From Luteococcus sp048595755 (lineage in GTDB: Bacteria; Actinomycetota; Actinomycetes; Propionibacteriales; Propionibacteriaceae), in NCBI RefSeq assembly GCF_048595755.1, contig NZ_CP184360.1, forward strand, positions 992,001 through 1,056,000: 64,000 bases of DNA, given 5' to 3'. Under the pieces are notes generated by a model. It saw nothing but the letters and a program-made list of their open reading frames with translations. It was not told the origin of the DNA and did no database searches. This document shows, one piece after another, positions 56,736-64,000 of the stretch. Both the position numbers and the translations under genes were made by a program. Positions within the stretch are counted from its first letter, which is position 1. Each line of letters starts with the position of its first letter.

Positions 56736-57155
56736 ATGTGGTCGCAGCGCCAGGTGGTGAGTCATGCCCTGCAACGTCGTCGAGCCCTCGTCGCCCTGCA
56801 GCAGCCGGTGCGCGCCCTGGAGGAGAATGGTCCCTGCGATGCCGATCCCTTGCTGGTGAGGGCTGCCCTGCACCACGGGGAGCCCAGCGCCGAGGAGTGT
56901 CCGGTGTGCGGGGGCGATCGCCTCACCAACCTGAACTACGTCTTCGGCAGCCAGCTGGGACAATTCAGTGGCCGCATCCGCTCCACCGAGGAGCTGGTGG
57001 AGATGCAGGACCAGTTCGGGGAGTTCAAGGTGCGCGTCGTCGAGGTGTGTCCGGACTGCTTCTGGAACCACTTGGTGACCACCTACACATTGGGTGATGG
57101 GCGCAAGCGTCGCGCCCCACGCCGTCAAGAGACCGTTGAGGACATCTATGGCTGA
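56736..57155 (+). CDS. DUF5318 family protein
   Basis: A 139-residue actinobacterial protein with a zinc-ribbon-like pair of CxxC motifs (CPVCGG near residue 55, CPDCFW near 107) separated by a beta-rich stretch. The start MWSQRQ follows TATCCT by 7 nt. Its stop overlaps the PBP start (ATGGCTGA). The same order, DUF5318 then class A PBP then a GT-C membrane protein, exists in mycobacteria (Rv0049-ponA1-Rv0051), which points to a role in wall synthesis or its control. Confidence 0.88.
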   Translation: MWSQRQVVSHALQRRRALVALQQPVRALEENGPCDADPLLVRAALHHGEPSAEECPVCGGDRLTNLNYVFGSQLGQFSGRIRSTEELVEMQDQFGEFKVRVVEVCPDCFWNHLVTTYTLGDGRKRRAPRRQETVEDIYG

Positions 57156-59604
57156 CAAGACCCCTGACCGGACCGGTTCGGCATCCAGGCCCGCTGGCGC
57201 GCACGCCCCCAAGGGATCCGGGTCCTTCGGGCTGCTGAAGAAGATCGCCGGGGTGCTGGCCATCGGTGTGCTGGTGCTGGCACTGGTCGGCGCCATCGCG
57301 GGGTTGGTCTTCTACAACCGCACCTCGCTGCCGGATCCGAACAAGGAATTCACCACCAACACCACCTTCCTGTACTACAACGACGGTGAGACCAAGCTGG
57401 GCAGCTTCGCGGTGCAGAACCGCCAGAGCCTCAGCTACTCCCAGATGCCGCAGAGCATCAAGGACGCCGTGGTGGCCGCCGAGAACCGCGACTTCTGGAA
57501 TGACCGCGGCATCTCGCCCACCGGCATCTTCCGCTCCGCCTGGGCGATTGCCCGCGGTGGTGAGGTGCAGGGCGGGTCGACCATCACGCAGCAGTACATC
57601 AAGGTGCTCTACCTCAGCCAGGACCGCACCATGGCCCGCAAACTGCGGGAGCTGGCTCTGGCCGTGAAGATGGGCAAGGAGATGCCCAAGGAGGAGATCC
57701 TCCAGGGCTACCTGAACACCATCTACTTCGGGCGTGGCGCCTACGGCATCCAGGCTGCCAGCAAGAGCTACTTCAACACCGATGCCAAGAACCTGACCGT
57801 GCCGCAGGCCGCGGTGCTGGCCAGCGTGCTGAACAATCCGTCGATCTATGACCCGTCGGCGGCCAAGGGCAACAAGGATCGCCTGCTGGAGCGCTACCGC
57901 TATGTGCTCTCGGGCATGCTCGAGGCGGGCAAGATCACACAGCAGCAGCACGACCAGTGGGCCAAGGCGCTGCCGACCTTCCCCGACATCCCGCTGAACC
58001 AGCGCTGGGTGGGCACCAATGGTTACCTGCTGAAGATGGTGCAGAACGAGCTGATGGCCAAGGGCTTCACCCAGGGCCAGATCGAGGGTGGCGGTCTCAC
58101 CATCACCACCACCTTCGACAAGAAGTTGCAGGACCGCGCCACCGAGGTGGGCAGCTACTACAAGAAGCTCGTCGGCCAGAACGGTGACGGCGGCGCAGCC
58201 AAGCTGCACCCGGCCATCGCCTCGGTGAAGGTGGGTTCTGGTGAGGTGCTGGCCATCTACGGCGGCGAGGACTACATCAAGAACACCCGCAACTGGGCCA
58301 CCACCGACCGTCCGTCGGCCTCCACCTTCAAGGCCTATGCGACGGTGGCGGGCCTGCGCAATGGCATGAGCCTGCGCACCCAGCTGAAGGGCAGCACCTA
58401 CCGGCCACGCGGCGACTCGGTCATCGTCCGCAATGAGCAGGGCCACCAGTACGGCCCGGTGACGCTGCGCAAGGCGCTGGCCGACTCGATCAACACGGCC
58501 TTCGTCGACATGACCGAGCAGATCGACAACGGTCCGCAGGAGGTCATCAAGGCAGCCAATGACGCCGGCGTGCCCAAGGGCGAGGGCTGGGACCCCAACG
58601 GCCGCGTGGCCCTGGGCATGGCCGAGGTGAGCCCGCTGGAGAATGCCGGCGGTTTCGCCACCTTCGCGAATGAGGGCCGCCACGTGCCCAACCACGTCGT
58701 CGCCGAGGTGAAGGATGCCCAGGGCAAGGTGATCTACAGCGCCGACACCGAGGGCGAGCAGAACATCGAGCAGGACATTGCCGCCGACGTCGTCTCGGGC
58801 CTGCGCTCGGTGGTCGACGGCGGTACCGGTGCCCGGGTGGCCAACATGGGCTTCCAGGTGGCCGGCAAGACCGGCACGAACGGCATCACCCGTGAGGGCA
58901 GGAACATCATCAACTCGGCCTGGTTCGTGGCCACCAGCCCGCAGATCTCCACCTCGGTGATGTTCGTCGCCGGTGACGACGGCAACGCCTCGCTGGACAA
59001 CTACCGTCGCCCCGGCGATGCCGCCTTCTTCGGTGGCACCTATCCCGCGATGGTCTGGCGCGACTTCATGAAGACGGCGATGGAGGGGCAGGAGTGGAAG
59101 TCCTTCCCCGAGCCCGCCAACGTGAACCTGGGCAAGGAGCGCACCGGTGAGGTCTATGTGCCGCCGGCCACGCCCACGGCCCAGCCCAGCAGCAGCGCGA
59201 CGCAGGAGCCGGAGGCGTCACAGCCCACCTCCAGCCAGCCGCAGCCCAGCGACGAGCAGCAGCCCAGCGAGCAGCCCGCCGACGACGCGACGGAATCGTC
59301 ACCGGCACCCACCGAGCAGCCGACCCAGCCAGAGACGACGCAGCCGCCGACCGAGCAGGAGCCGACCGAGCAGCCCACCCAGCCGGAGACGAGCCAGCCG
59401 CCGCCGCAGACCACCGAAGCGGCGCCGCCCCCCACCAGTGACGGGGATGCCGGCAACCAGCCTCCGCCGGCGACGACGCAGGCTCCGGTGCCGCCGCCCA
59501 CCAACCAGGTGACGCAGCAGGCTCCCGGAAGGTCCGCAGAGGCCGGGGGCGGCGCCGGGCAGGGCGCCGCTGGCAAGGGCCAGGACGGCGGCGGGAACGG
59601 CTGA
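57148..59604 (+). CDS. ponA: Class A penicillin-binding protein (transglycosylase/transpeptidase)
   Basis: An 818-residue bifunctional murein synthase. A cytoplasmic tail and one membrane helix (about 32-58) precede the GT51 domain (about 80-260), with VVAAENRDFWNDRGIS (catalytic Glu) and GGSTITQQYIK. The transpeptidase domain (about 335-655) has SxxK as STFK (Ser392, Lys395), SIN and KTGTNG. From about residue 670 there is a long tail of Pro, Gln, Ser, Thr and Glu repeats ending in a Gly-rich stretch; it is probably disordered and extracellular. It is translationally coupled to DUF5318 and followed 2 bp later by a membrane glycosyltransferase gene. Confidence 0.95.
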   Translation: MADKTPDRTGSASRPAGAHAPKGSGSFGLLKKIAGVLAIGVLVLALVGAIAGLVFYNRTSLPDPNKEFTTNTTFLYYNDGETKLGSFAVQNRQSLSYSQMPQSIKDAVVAAENRDFWNDRGISPTGIFRSAWAIARGGEVQGGSTITQQYIKVLYLSQDRTMARKLRELALAVKMGKEMPKEEILQGYLNTIYFGRGAYGIQAASKSYFNTDAKNLTVPQAAVLASVLNNPSIYDPSAAKGNKDRLLERYRYVLSGMLEAGKITQQQHDQWAKALPTFPDIPLNQRWVGTNGYLLKMVQNELMAKGFTQGQIEGGGLTITTTFDKKLQDRATEVGSYYKKLVGQNGDGGAAKLHPAIASVKVGSGEVLAIYGGEDYIKNTRNWATTDRPSASTFKAYATVAGLRNGMSLRTQLKGSTYRPRGDSVIVRNEQGHQYGPVTLRKALADSINTAFVDMTEQIDNGPQEVIKAANDAGVPKGEGWDPNGRVALGMAEVSPLENAGGFATFANEGRHVPNHVVAEVKDAQGKVIYSADTEGEQNIEQDIAADVVSGLRSVVDGGTGARVANMGFQVAGKTGTNGITREGRNIINSAWFVATSPQISTSVMFVAGDDGNASLDNYRRPGDAAFFGGTYPAMVWRDFMKTAMEGQEWKSFPEPANVNLGKERTGEVYVPPATPTAQPSSSATQEPEASQPTSSQPQPSDEQQPSEQPADDATESSPAPTEQPTQPETTQPPTEQEPTEQPTQPETSQPPPQTTEAAPPPTSDGDAGNQPPPATTQAPVPPPTNQVTQQAPGRSAEAGGGAGQGAAGKGQDGGGNG

Positions 59605-59606
59605 GC

Positions 59607-61061
59607 GTGAGCATCACAGACCTCAACCGACGGTTGGGCGGCCCGATGGGCCGTCACGCCGCGGCAGGTGGCCCATGGCGCAACCCCGCGCCGTGGGCCT
59701 TTGCCGTTGCCACGTTGTTGTGGTTGCTCACCCTGCAACGGCACTCGCTGTGCCGCCAACCCTCGCCCCAGGAGAGCGTCGACGCCTTCCTGCGGCTGTG
59801 CTATTCGGATGTCCCGATCCTCTTCCAGACCTCGGCGCTGGCCACGGGCGGATGGCCCTATGCGGACGTGGCGATGGAACAGCCCCCGCTGGCCGCCGCC
59901 CTGGTGGCGCTGGCCAGGTGGGTCACCGGGCTGCTCGGCCCGGGGCTGGCCCCCGGCATTGCCGCTGCCGACCTGCTTCGCAGCAGTGAGATCTTCTTCC
60001 TGACCACCGCGGTGCTGCTGTTCATCTGTTTCCAGGTGATGGTGGCCTGCCACCTGCTGCTGGGACGCGAGTCGGCCTCCTCACTGGCCGAGACCACCCG
60101 CGGCCGCAGGCGCAGCTGGGACGCCATGCTCGTCGCCGCCTCGCCCGCCGTCTTCACGGCCGGCCTGGTGAGCTGGGACCTGCTGGCCGCCAGCCTCACC
60201 AGCGCGGCGCTGTTGGCCTGGGCGTTGCGTCGCCCCGGCCTCAGTGGCGTGCTGCTGGGCCTGGCCATCGCTGCCGGACTCTGGCCGGTACTGGTGCTGC
60301 TGGCCCTGCGCCTGCTCTCGGCACGGGCAGGGCAGCTGCGGGCCTGGCGACGAGCGGCGGGGCGGGCCGCGCTGGTGTGGGCCGTGTGCAATGTGCCGCT
60401 GGCACTGGCCTTCCCCGATGCCTGGGCCACCTTCTACACCGCGTGGGCCACCAGCGGCGCCGATCTGGGGTCGTCGTGGTTCGTGCTGCAGGAGCTGGGG
60501 GTACGCATCCCCGCGGTGAGCCTGCTGGTGGCGGCCCTGATGCTGTCCTGGGTGGCGTGGGTGACCAATCTGGTGCGGCGGGCTCCCCGCCGCCCCCGCG
60601 TCGGGCAGGTGGCCTTCCTGCTGGTGGCCGGCTGGCTGCTGGTGGGCAAGGGCTACACCCCGCAGCACGTGGTGTGGCTCGTGCCGCTGGTGGCCCTGGC
60701 ACGTCCCCGGCTGGGGGACTGGGCGGTGTGGAGCGTCGCCGAGGTGCTCTACTGGTGGGCCGTGTGGGCGCATCTGGGGGGTGACTCCGCGCCGGGTGAC
60801 GGCGGCAAGGACGTCGTCTACCTGGCGGCGATCGTGCTGCGCCTGCTGGTGCTGCTCTGGCTGGTGCAGCAGGTGGCGCGCGGGGTGCGGGAACCCTGGC
60901 TGGATCCGGTGCGTGGCCCGTCGGTCGACGATCCGGCAGGCGGTGTGCTCGACCACAGCCCCGACGTGCTCGTCGCTCCCACGATTCACGGGAACGGGGA
61001 AGCACAGAACGGGGCTGCCCAGAACGGGGCAGCACAAGACGGGGCGGGGGAGGACCGGTGA
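59607..61061 (+). CDS. GT-C membrane glycosyltransferase (GT87-like)
   Basis: A 484-residue multi-helix protein starting with GTG 2 nt after the PBP stop. About eleven membrane helices are predicted. The first extracytoplasmic loop reads CYSDVPILFQTSALATGGWPYADV, the acidic-residue loop typical of polyprenol-phosphate-mannose-dependent GT87 enzymes. The hydrophilic C-terminal tail has short repeats (AQNGAAQNGAAQDGAG), from 12-bp near-tandem repeats at about 61003-61044. Placement after PBP matches the mycobacterial Rv0051 position. It probably adds a sugar to a wall or lipid glycan. Confidence 0.85.
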   Translation: MSITDLNRRLGGPMGRHAAAGGPWRNPAPWAFAVATLLWLLTLQRHSLCRQPSPQESVDAFLRLCYSDVPILFQTSALATGGWPYADVAMEQPPLAAALVALARWVTGLLGPGLAPGIAAADLLRSSEIFFLTTAVLLFICFQVMVACHLLLGRESASSLAETTRGRRRSWDAMLVAASPAVFTAGLVSWDLLAASLTSAALLAWALRRPGLSGVLLGLAIAAGLWPVLVLLALRLLSARAGQLRAWRRAAGRAALVWAVCNVPLALAFPDAWATFYTAWATSGADLGSSWFVLQELGVRIPAVSLLVAALMLSWVAWVTNLVRRAPRRPRVGQVAFLLVAGWLLVGKGYTPQHVVWLVPLVALARPRLGDWAVWSVAEVLYWWAVWAHLGGDSAPGDGGKDVVYLAAIVLRLLVLLWLVQQVARGVREPWLDPVRGPSVDDPAGGVLDHSPDVLVAPTIHGNGEAQNGAAQNGAAQDGAGEDR

Positions 61062-62224
61062 GCAGCAGGCGACCGGCTCCACCCCAACACGCCACCGCTG
61101 CCTCCCTGGAGGCCTGGTGGGTGGCGCGCGCCTGGCTCCTCAGCCGGGGCCTGCTCCTGCTGGTGGCCCTGCTGGTGATGCTGACCCAGCGACGCAGCGG
61201 GCACGATCTGCTCAGCGCCTGGGACGTGGCACATTTCGAGGCGATCGCCACCAAGGGCTATGCCGATCCGCTCGACCAGGCCTTCTTCCCCGGGTTGCCG
61301 CTGCTGTTGAGGCTGGCCGACGCCTTCGCCATCCCGATGGGCCTGGCCGGCGTGGGGATCTCGGCGGTTTGCTCCGCCCTGGCGGCCTGGGCGCTGCTGC
61401 GTCTGGGAGGGCCGGTTGCCGCTGGGTTGTGGCTCTTCGCCCCCACCACCGTCTTCACCTCGATCGCCTACACCGAGGCGCCCTTCTGCGCCGCGGCCTT
61501 CTGGGCCTGGGAGCGGGGCACGCGCGGCAGATGGGGCCAGGCCGCCCTGCTGGTCGGGGTGGCCTGTGGCTTTCGCATCTCGGGTCTCTTCCTGATCGGC
61601 GGGCTCGGCCTGTTGGCGCTCACCCAGGCCTCACGCAGCTGGTTGCGACGCCTGGGCGATGCGGCCCTGGTGGCCTGTGCCGGAATCGTGCTGTTCGGCT
61701 ACGTCGCCTACCTGCACCACCTCACCGGATCGTGGTCTGCCTGGTTCGAGGCGCAGCAGTCGGGCTGGAACCGTGGCTTCACCAATCCTGTGGATGCCCT
61801 GCAGAACACCATGGATGCCGCACGCCCGTCGCGCTGGCCGGATCGCCCCTCGGTGGCCGCGGTCTTCGGGCTCGAGGTGGTCTCGATGCTGGTGGGGGTG
61901 CTCACCACCGTCGTGCTGCTGGTACGGCGCAGCTGGGCCCAGGCCGGCTGGGTGGGGGTGCAGGTCTTCGCCTTCGCCACCAGTTACTGGTTCATGAGCG
62001 TCAACCGGGCCGTGCTGCTGTGGTTTCCGCTGTGGCTGCTGGTCGGCTCCTTGGCCGCCCACGGGTGGCCGCGGTCGTGGTCGAGTGTCCATCACGAGGG
62101 GCGCGTGCCTTTCGGAGGGTCGGTGATGCTCGCCCGCATCGGCGTCGTGCTCTTCGGGCTGGTCAGCCTGATGGGCATGGTGTGGTGGGCCTGGCTGTAC
62201 TTCACCGGCGCGTGGGCGAGCTGA
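61058..62224 (+). CDS. Membrane mannosyltransferase-like protein (PIG-V-like GT-C)
   Basis: A 388-residue protein with about nine membrane helices. The first loop WDVAHFEAIATKGYADPLDQAFFPGLPLLLRL matches the PIG-V/GT76-like pattern of bacterial mannosyltransferases (WD, GY and FFPxxP). It starts with GTG overlapping the previous stop, with GGGGGAGGA upstream. It would use a polyprenol-phosphate sugar on the outer face of the membrane, alongside the preceding GT-C protein. Confidence 0.87.
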   Translation: MSSRRPAPPQHATAASLEAWWVARAWLLSRGLLLLVALLVMLTQRRSGHDLLSAWDVAHFEAIATKGYADPLDQAFFPGLPLLLRLADAFAIPMGLAGVGISAVCSALAAWALLRLGGPVAAGLWLFAPTTVFTSIAYTEAPFCAAAFWAWERGTRGRWGQAALLVGVACGFRISGLFLIGGLGLLALTQASRSWLRRLGDAALVACAGIVLFGYVAYLHHLTGSWSAWFEAQQSGWNRGFTNPVDALQNTMDAARPSRWPDRPSVAAVFGLEVVSMLVGVLTTVVLLVRRSWAQAGWVGVQVFAFATSYWFMSVNRAVLLWFPLWLLVGSLAAHGWPRSWSSVHHEGRVPFGGSVMLARIGVVLFGLVSLMGMVWWAWLYFTGAWAS

Positions 62225-62268
62225 TCTGCCGTGGGCCGAACAGTGCATGGCGACGAGGGTCCGGCTTG

Positions 62269-62274
62269 TAGGCT
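62269..62274 (+). promoter_or_regulatory. Probable leaderless -10 box of O-antigen-ligase-like gene
   Basis: TAGGCT, 6 nt before the ATG at 62281. Confidence 0.4.
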
Positions 62275-62280
62275 GACACA

Positions 62281-63591
62281 ATGGCCCACCCGGTGACTCC
62301 CCGCACCCAAGCATGGCTGGGTCATGCCCAGCGGGTGGCGCTGTGGATCCTGGTGCCGGTGATGGCCGCGCTGACGCTCTTCGACCTGCGCCGCGACGTC
62401 AACGGCAACCACGGCGTGCTGAGCCTGGAGCTGTTGCTCTATACGGTGATCGTGGTGGTGACCCTCCCCGTGATCTGGGTGCGCCGACGACACGTCCTGC
62501 CGGCCTCCCGCCGTGTGCTGGGCAGTTTCGGCACGGTGTGGGCCTGTGCCCTGGTCAGCTCCCTGACCACCACCCGGCCCTTGTTGCAGAAGGTGGTGGT
62601 GGAGCGCCGCTACCTGGTGACCCCGGTCATCGAGGCCGGATTGGTGCCCGTGGCGGCCTTCGGCATCGTGCTGTCCATGGCCCCCAAGGACCGTCGACGC
62701 GCCCTGTGGATGGCGGCTGTCACCATCGTCGCGCTCACCCCCTTCGCGTGGTGGCGAGGGGTGGCCAATGGCGAGATCATCAGGCTTTCGTCGGCCTTGG
62801 GCGGGGCTGCCGTGGTGCACGTGCCGCTGCTGCTGTGCGCCGGGATCTTCGCCGACCACGCCGTGCGGGGCAGTCGGGTGGTGTTGAATGCGACGCTGGC
62901 CGTCGCGGCGGTGGTGATGGCGCTGCTCTCGGGGTCGCGCGCCGGGCTGATCTGCGTGGCGCTGTTCACCCTGCTGGTGCTGCGCTGGGGAACCTCCGGC
63001 AGGGCCCGACGCCTGACCAGCCGGGTGGCCGTCGCGACGGGCCTGGCGCTGGGCCTGTTGGTGGTGGTCGTGCCGTCCTTGCGTCGGCTGGTGGCCTTCT
63101 CCGACGAGCTGCGCCTGACCAACCTGACCACCGCCATGGACAGCCTCGGTGGTTCGCCCAGCACGGTCTTCTTCGGATTGGGCTGGGGCCGGTTGTGGCC
63201 CTGGTTCGCCTTCGAGACCGGCCGGCTCCAGATGCCCTGGCGCGGTGAGGGGCCCACCGAGTTCGGCACGGCGTTGACCAACCCGCACTCGATCTTCCTG
63301 GGAGTGTTGGTGGAGCTGGGTGCCCTGGCTCTGATCCCCGTGGTGTTGATGTTCGTCTTCCTGGTCCTGGCCGTGGCTCGGCGCGCCCGTCGCGGTGACA
63401 GCCCGGGCCTGTTGGTCTGCCTGGCGGTGATCGCGACGCTGCCGGCCTTCCTGTTCGACCTGTACCTGTTCAAGAACTTCGCCACCAGCTTCTGGTGGTG
63501 GTTGGTGCTGGCCGCCTTCCTGGCCACCGGCCCGGCTGGCGACGAGCGGAGCAGCGTTGCGGACCCGGGGGCGGCTGCGCTGCCCGAGTAG
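62281..63591 (+). CDS. O-antigen ligase/polymerase-like membrane protein (first of tandem pair)
   Basis: A 436-residue protein with about eleven to twelve membrane helices. The Wzy_C-type signature is SGSRAGLICVALFTLL (about 220-235), followed by a large extracytoplasmic loop with GLGWGRLWPWFAFETG and TALTNPHSIFLGVLVELG, containing the arginine and histidine typical of ligases. It would join or polymerise lipid-linked glycans. A paralogue starts 10 bp after its stop. Confidence 0.88.
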   Translation: MAHPVTPRTQAWLGHAQRVALWILVPVMAALTLFDLRRDVNGNHGVLSLELLLYTVIVVVTLPVIWVRRRHVLPASRRVLGSFGTVWACALVSSLTTTRPLLQKVVVERRYLVTPVIEAGLVPVAAFGIVLSMAPKDRRRALWMAAVTIVALTPFAWWRGVANGEIIRLSSALGGAAVVHVPLLLCAGIFADHAVRGSRVVLNATLAVAAVVMALLSGSRAGLICVALFTLLVLRWGTSGRARRLTSRVAVATGLALGLLVVVVPSLRRLVAFSDELRLTNLTTAMDSLGGSPSTVFFGLGWGRLWPWFAFETGRLQMPWRGEGPTEFGTALTNPHSIFLGVLVELGALALIPVVLMFVFLVLAVARRARRGDSPGLLVCLAVIATLPAFLFDLYLFKNFATSFWWWLVLAAFLATGPAGDERSSVADPGAAALPE

Positions 63592-63594
63592 GGT
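63589..63594 (+). promoter_or_regulatory. Possible leaderless -10 box of second ligase-like gene
   Basis: TAGGGT, whose TAG is the stop codon of the upstream gene, 6 nt before the GTG at 63601. Confidence 0.35.
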
Positions 63595-63600
63595 TGCCGC

Positions 63601-64000
63601 GTGACCGTCGACCCGCCTCCCGCCAGGCCAGCCCCGGAAGAGCAGACGACCCTGAAGCCCAGGACAGGCGCGGAGCGCCCATCAACTCTGGAAAGCTTGG
63701 GCGGCTGGATCTCGTGGGGCGTCCTGCCCCTGGTGGCCGTCGTCGTGATGTTCGACCTGCGGCTGGGCCTCAGTGGCAAGCCCGACCCGATCAGCGCCCG
63801 ACTGGTGGGTTTCTCACTGGTGGCCCTGGTTTGTGCGCCCTTCCTCTGGATCAACCGGCGCCAGGTGAACCGCACCGGACGGGTGATGCTCGGCTCCTTC
63901 TCACTGCTGCTCGGCTACGCCCTGGTCAGCTCACTGCTGACCGAGCGGCCCTTCATCCAGAAGATCCTGGTGCCCCGGCGCTACCTCGTGGTGCCCGTCA
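63601..64000 (+). CDS. O-antigen ligase-like membrane protein (second of tandem pair), partial
   Basis: The first 133 residues of a protein cut by the right window edge. A Pro-rich cytoplasmic N-terminus (VDPPPARPAPEEQTT) is followed by membrane helices. RVMLGSFSLLLGYALVSS and TERPFIQKILVPRRYLVVPV align with RVLGSFGTVWACALVSS and TTRPLLQKVVVERRYLVTPV in the preceding gene, so the two are tandem paralogues. The start is the GTG at 63601. Confidence 0.85.
   Translation, partial: MTVDPPPARPAPEEQTTLKPRTGAERPSTLESLGGWISWGVLPLVAVVVMFDLRLGLSGKPDPISARLVGFSLVALVCAPFLWINRRQVNRTGRVMLGSFSLLLGYALVSSLLTERPFIQKILVPRRYLVVPV

Overview
The window is GC-rich, densely packed DNA with short intergenic gaps, GTG starts and many overlapping stop/start codons. 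It looks like a chromosomal segment of a high-GC Actinomycetota bacterium. The mix of a secreted mucin O-glycanase, a galacto-N-biose phosphorylase and a DUF5318 / class A PBP / GT-C membrane protein order fits a host-associated member of the Propionibacteriaceae or a close relative; that placement is inference. No phage, transposase, plasmid or CRISPR signal is visible.

Layout. 1-13941: T-antigen (Gal-beta-1,3-GalNAc) utilisation locus, with a phosphohexomutase (divergent, cut by the window edge), a sugar nucleotidyltransferase, a GHMP sugar kinase, a ROK regulator, a secreted GH101 endo-alpha-GalNAcase, a GH112 phosphorylase and an ABC importer (lipoprotein plus two permeases, no ATPase). 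14038-15989: NarL-type two-component system. 16350-24386: a large unknown protein, an SPFH membrane protein with a small ribbon-helix-helix protein, DUF1846, a potassium-channel/RCK protein with a DUF6394 partner, and an EamA exporter. 24505-30732: secreted metallophosphoesterase, a four-gene sugar isomerase/oxidoreductase cluster, and a PI-PLC-like enzyme. 30805-36831: TetR, MMPL and YhgE/Pip export operon. 36852-38709: two DNA glycosylases. 38849-45386: secreted phosphodiester glycosidase, acetyltransferase, a broken MFS gene with its ArsR-type regulator, and a secreted phytase-like/GDPD fusion. 45536-50133: 58-residue secreted peptide, a second two-component system and an ABC exporter. 50207-55413: DUF4282, a GlgC-like protein, PhoD, a Tat metallophosphoesterase and a small redoxin. 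55596-64000: tRNA-Ala, aminotransferase class IV, DUF5318, class A PBP, two GT-C membrane glycosyltransferases and two tandem O-antigen-ligase-like genes, the second cut by the window end.

How the parts work together. The first locus would cut core-1 disaccharide from mucin outside the cell, import it, and split it with phosphate to Gal-1-P and GalNAc. A second theme is phosphate scavenging: five separately placed secreted or lipid/phosphoester hydrolase genes (24505, 30732 minus, 38849, 43053, 52233) each have 11-bp direct repeats resembling actinobacterial PHO boxes just upstream, so they probably form one PhoP-controlled regulon.

Other sequence-level themes are an apparent leaderless-promoter signature (TANNNT 6-8 nt before the start codon) at about fourteen genes, short tandem repeats at gene ends and in 5' leaders, a 22-bp dispersed repeat that has entered two reading frames, and a 19-bp-period inverted element present twice.
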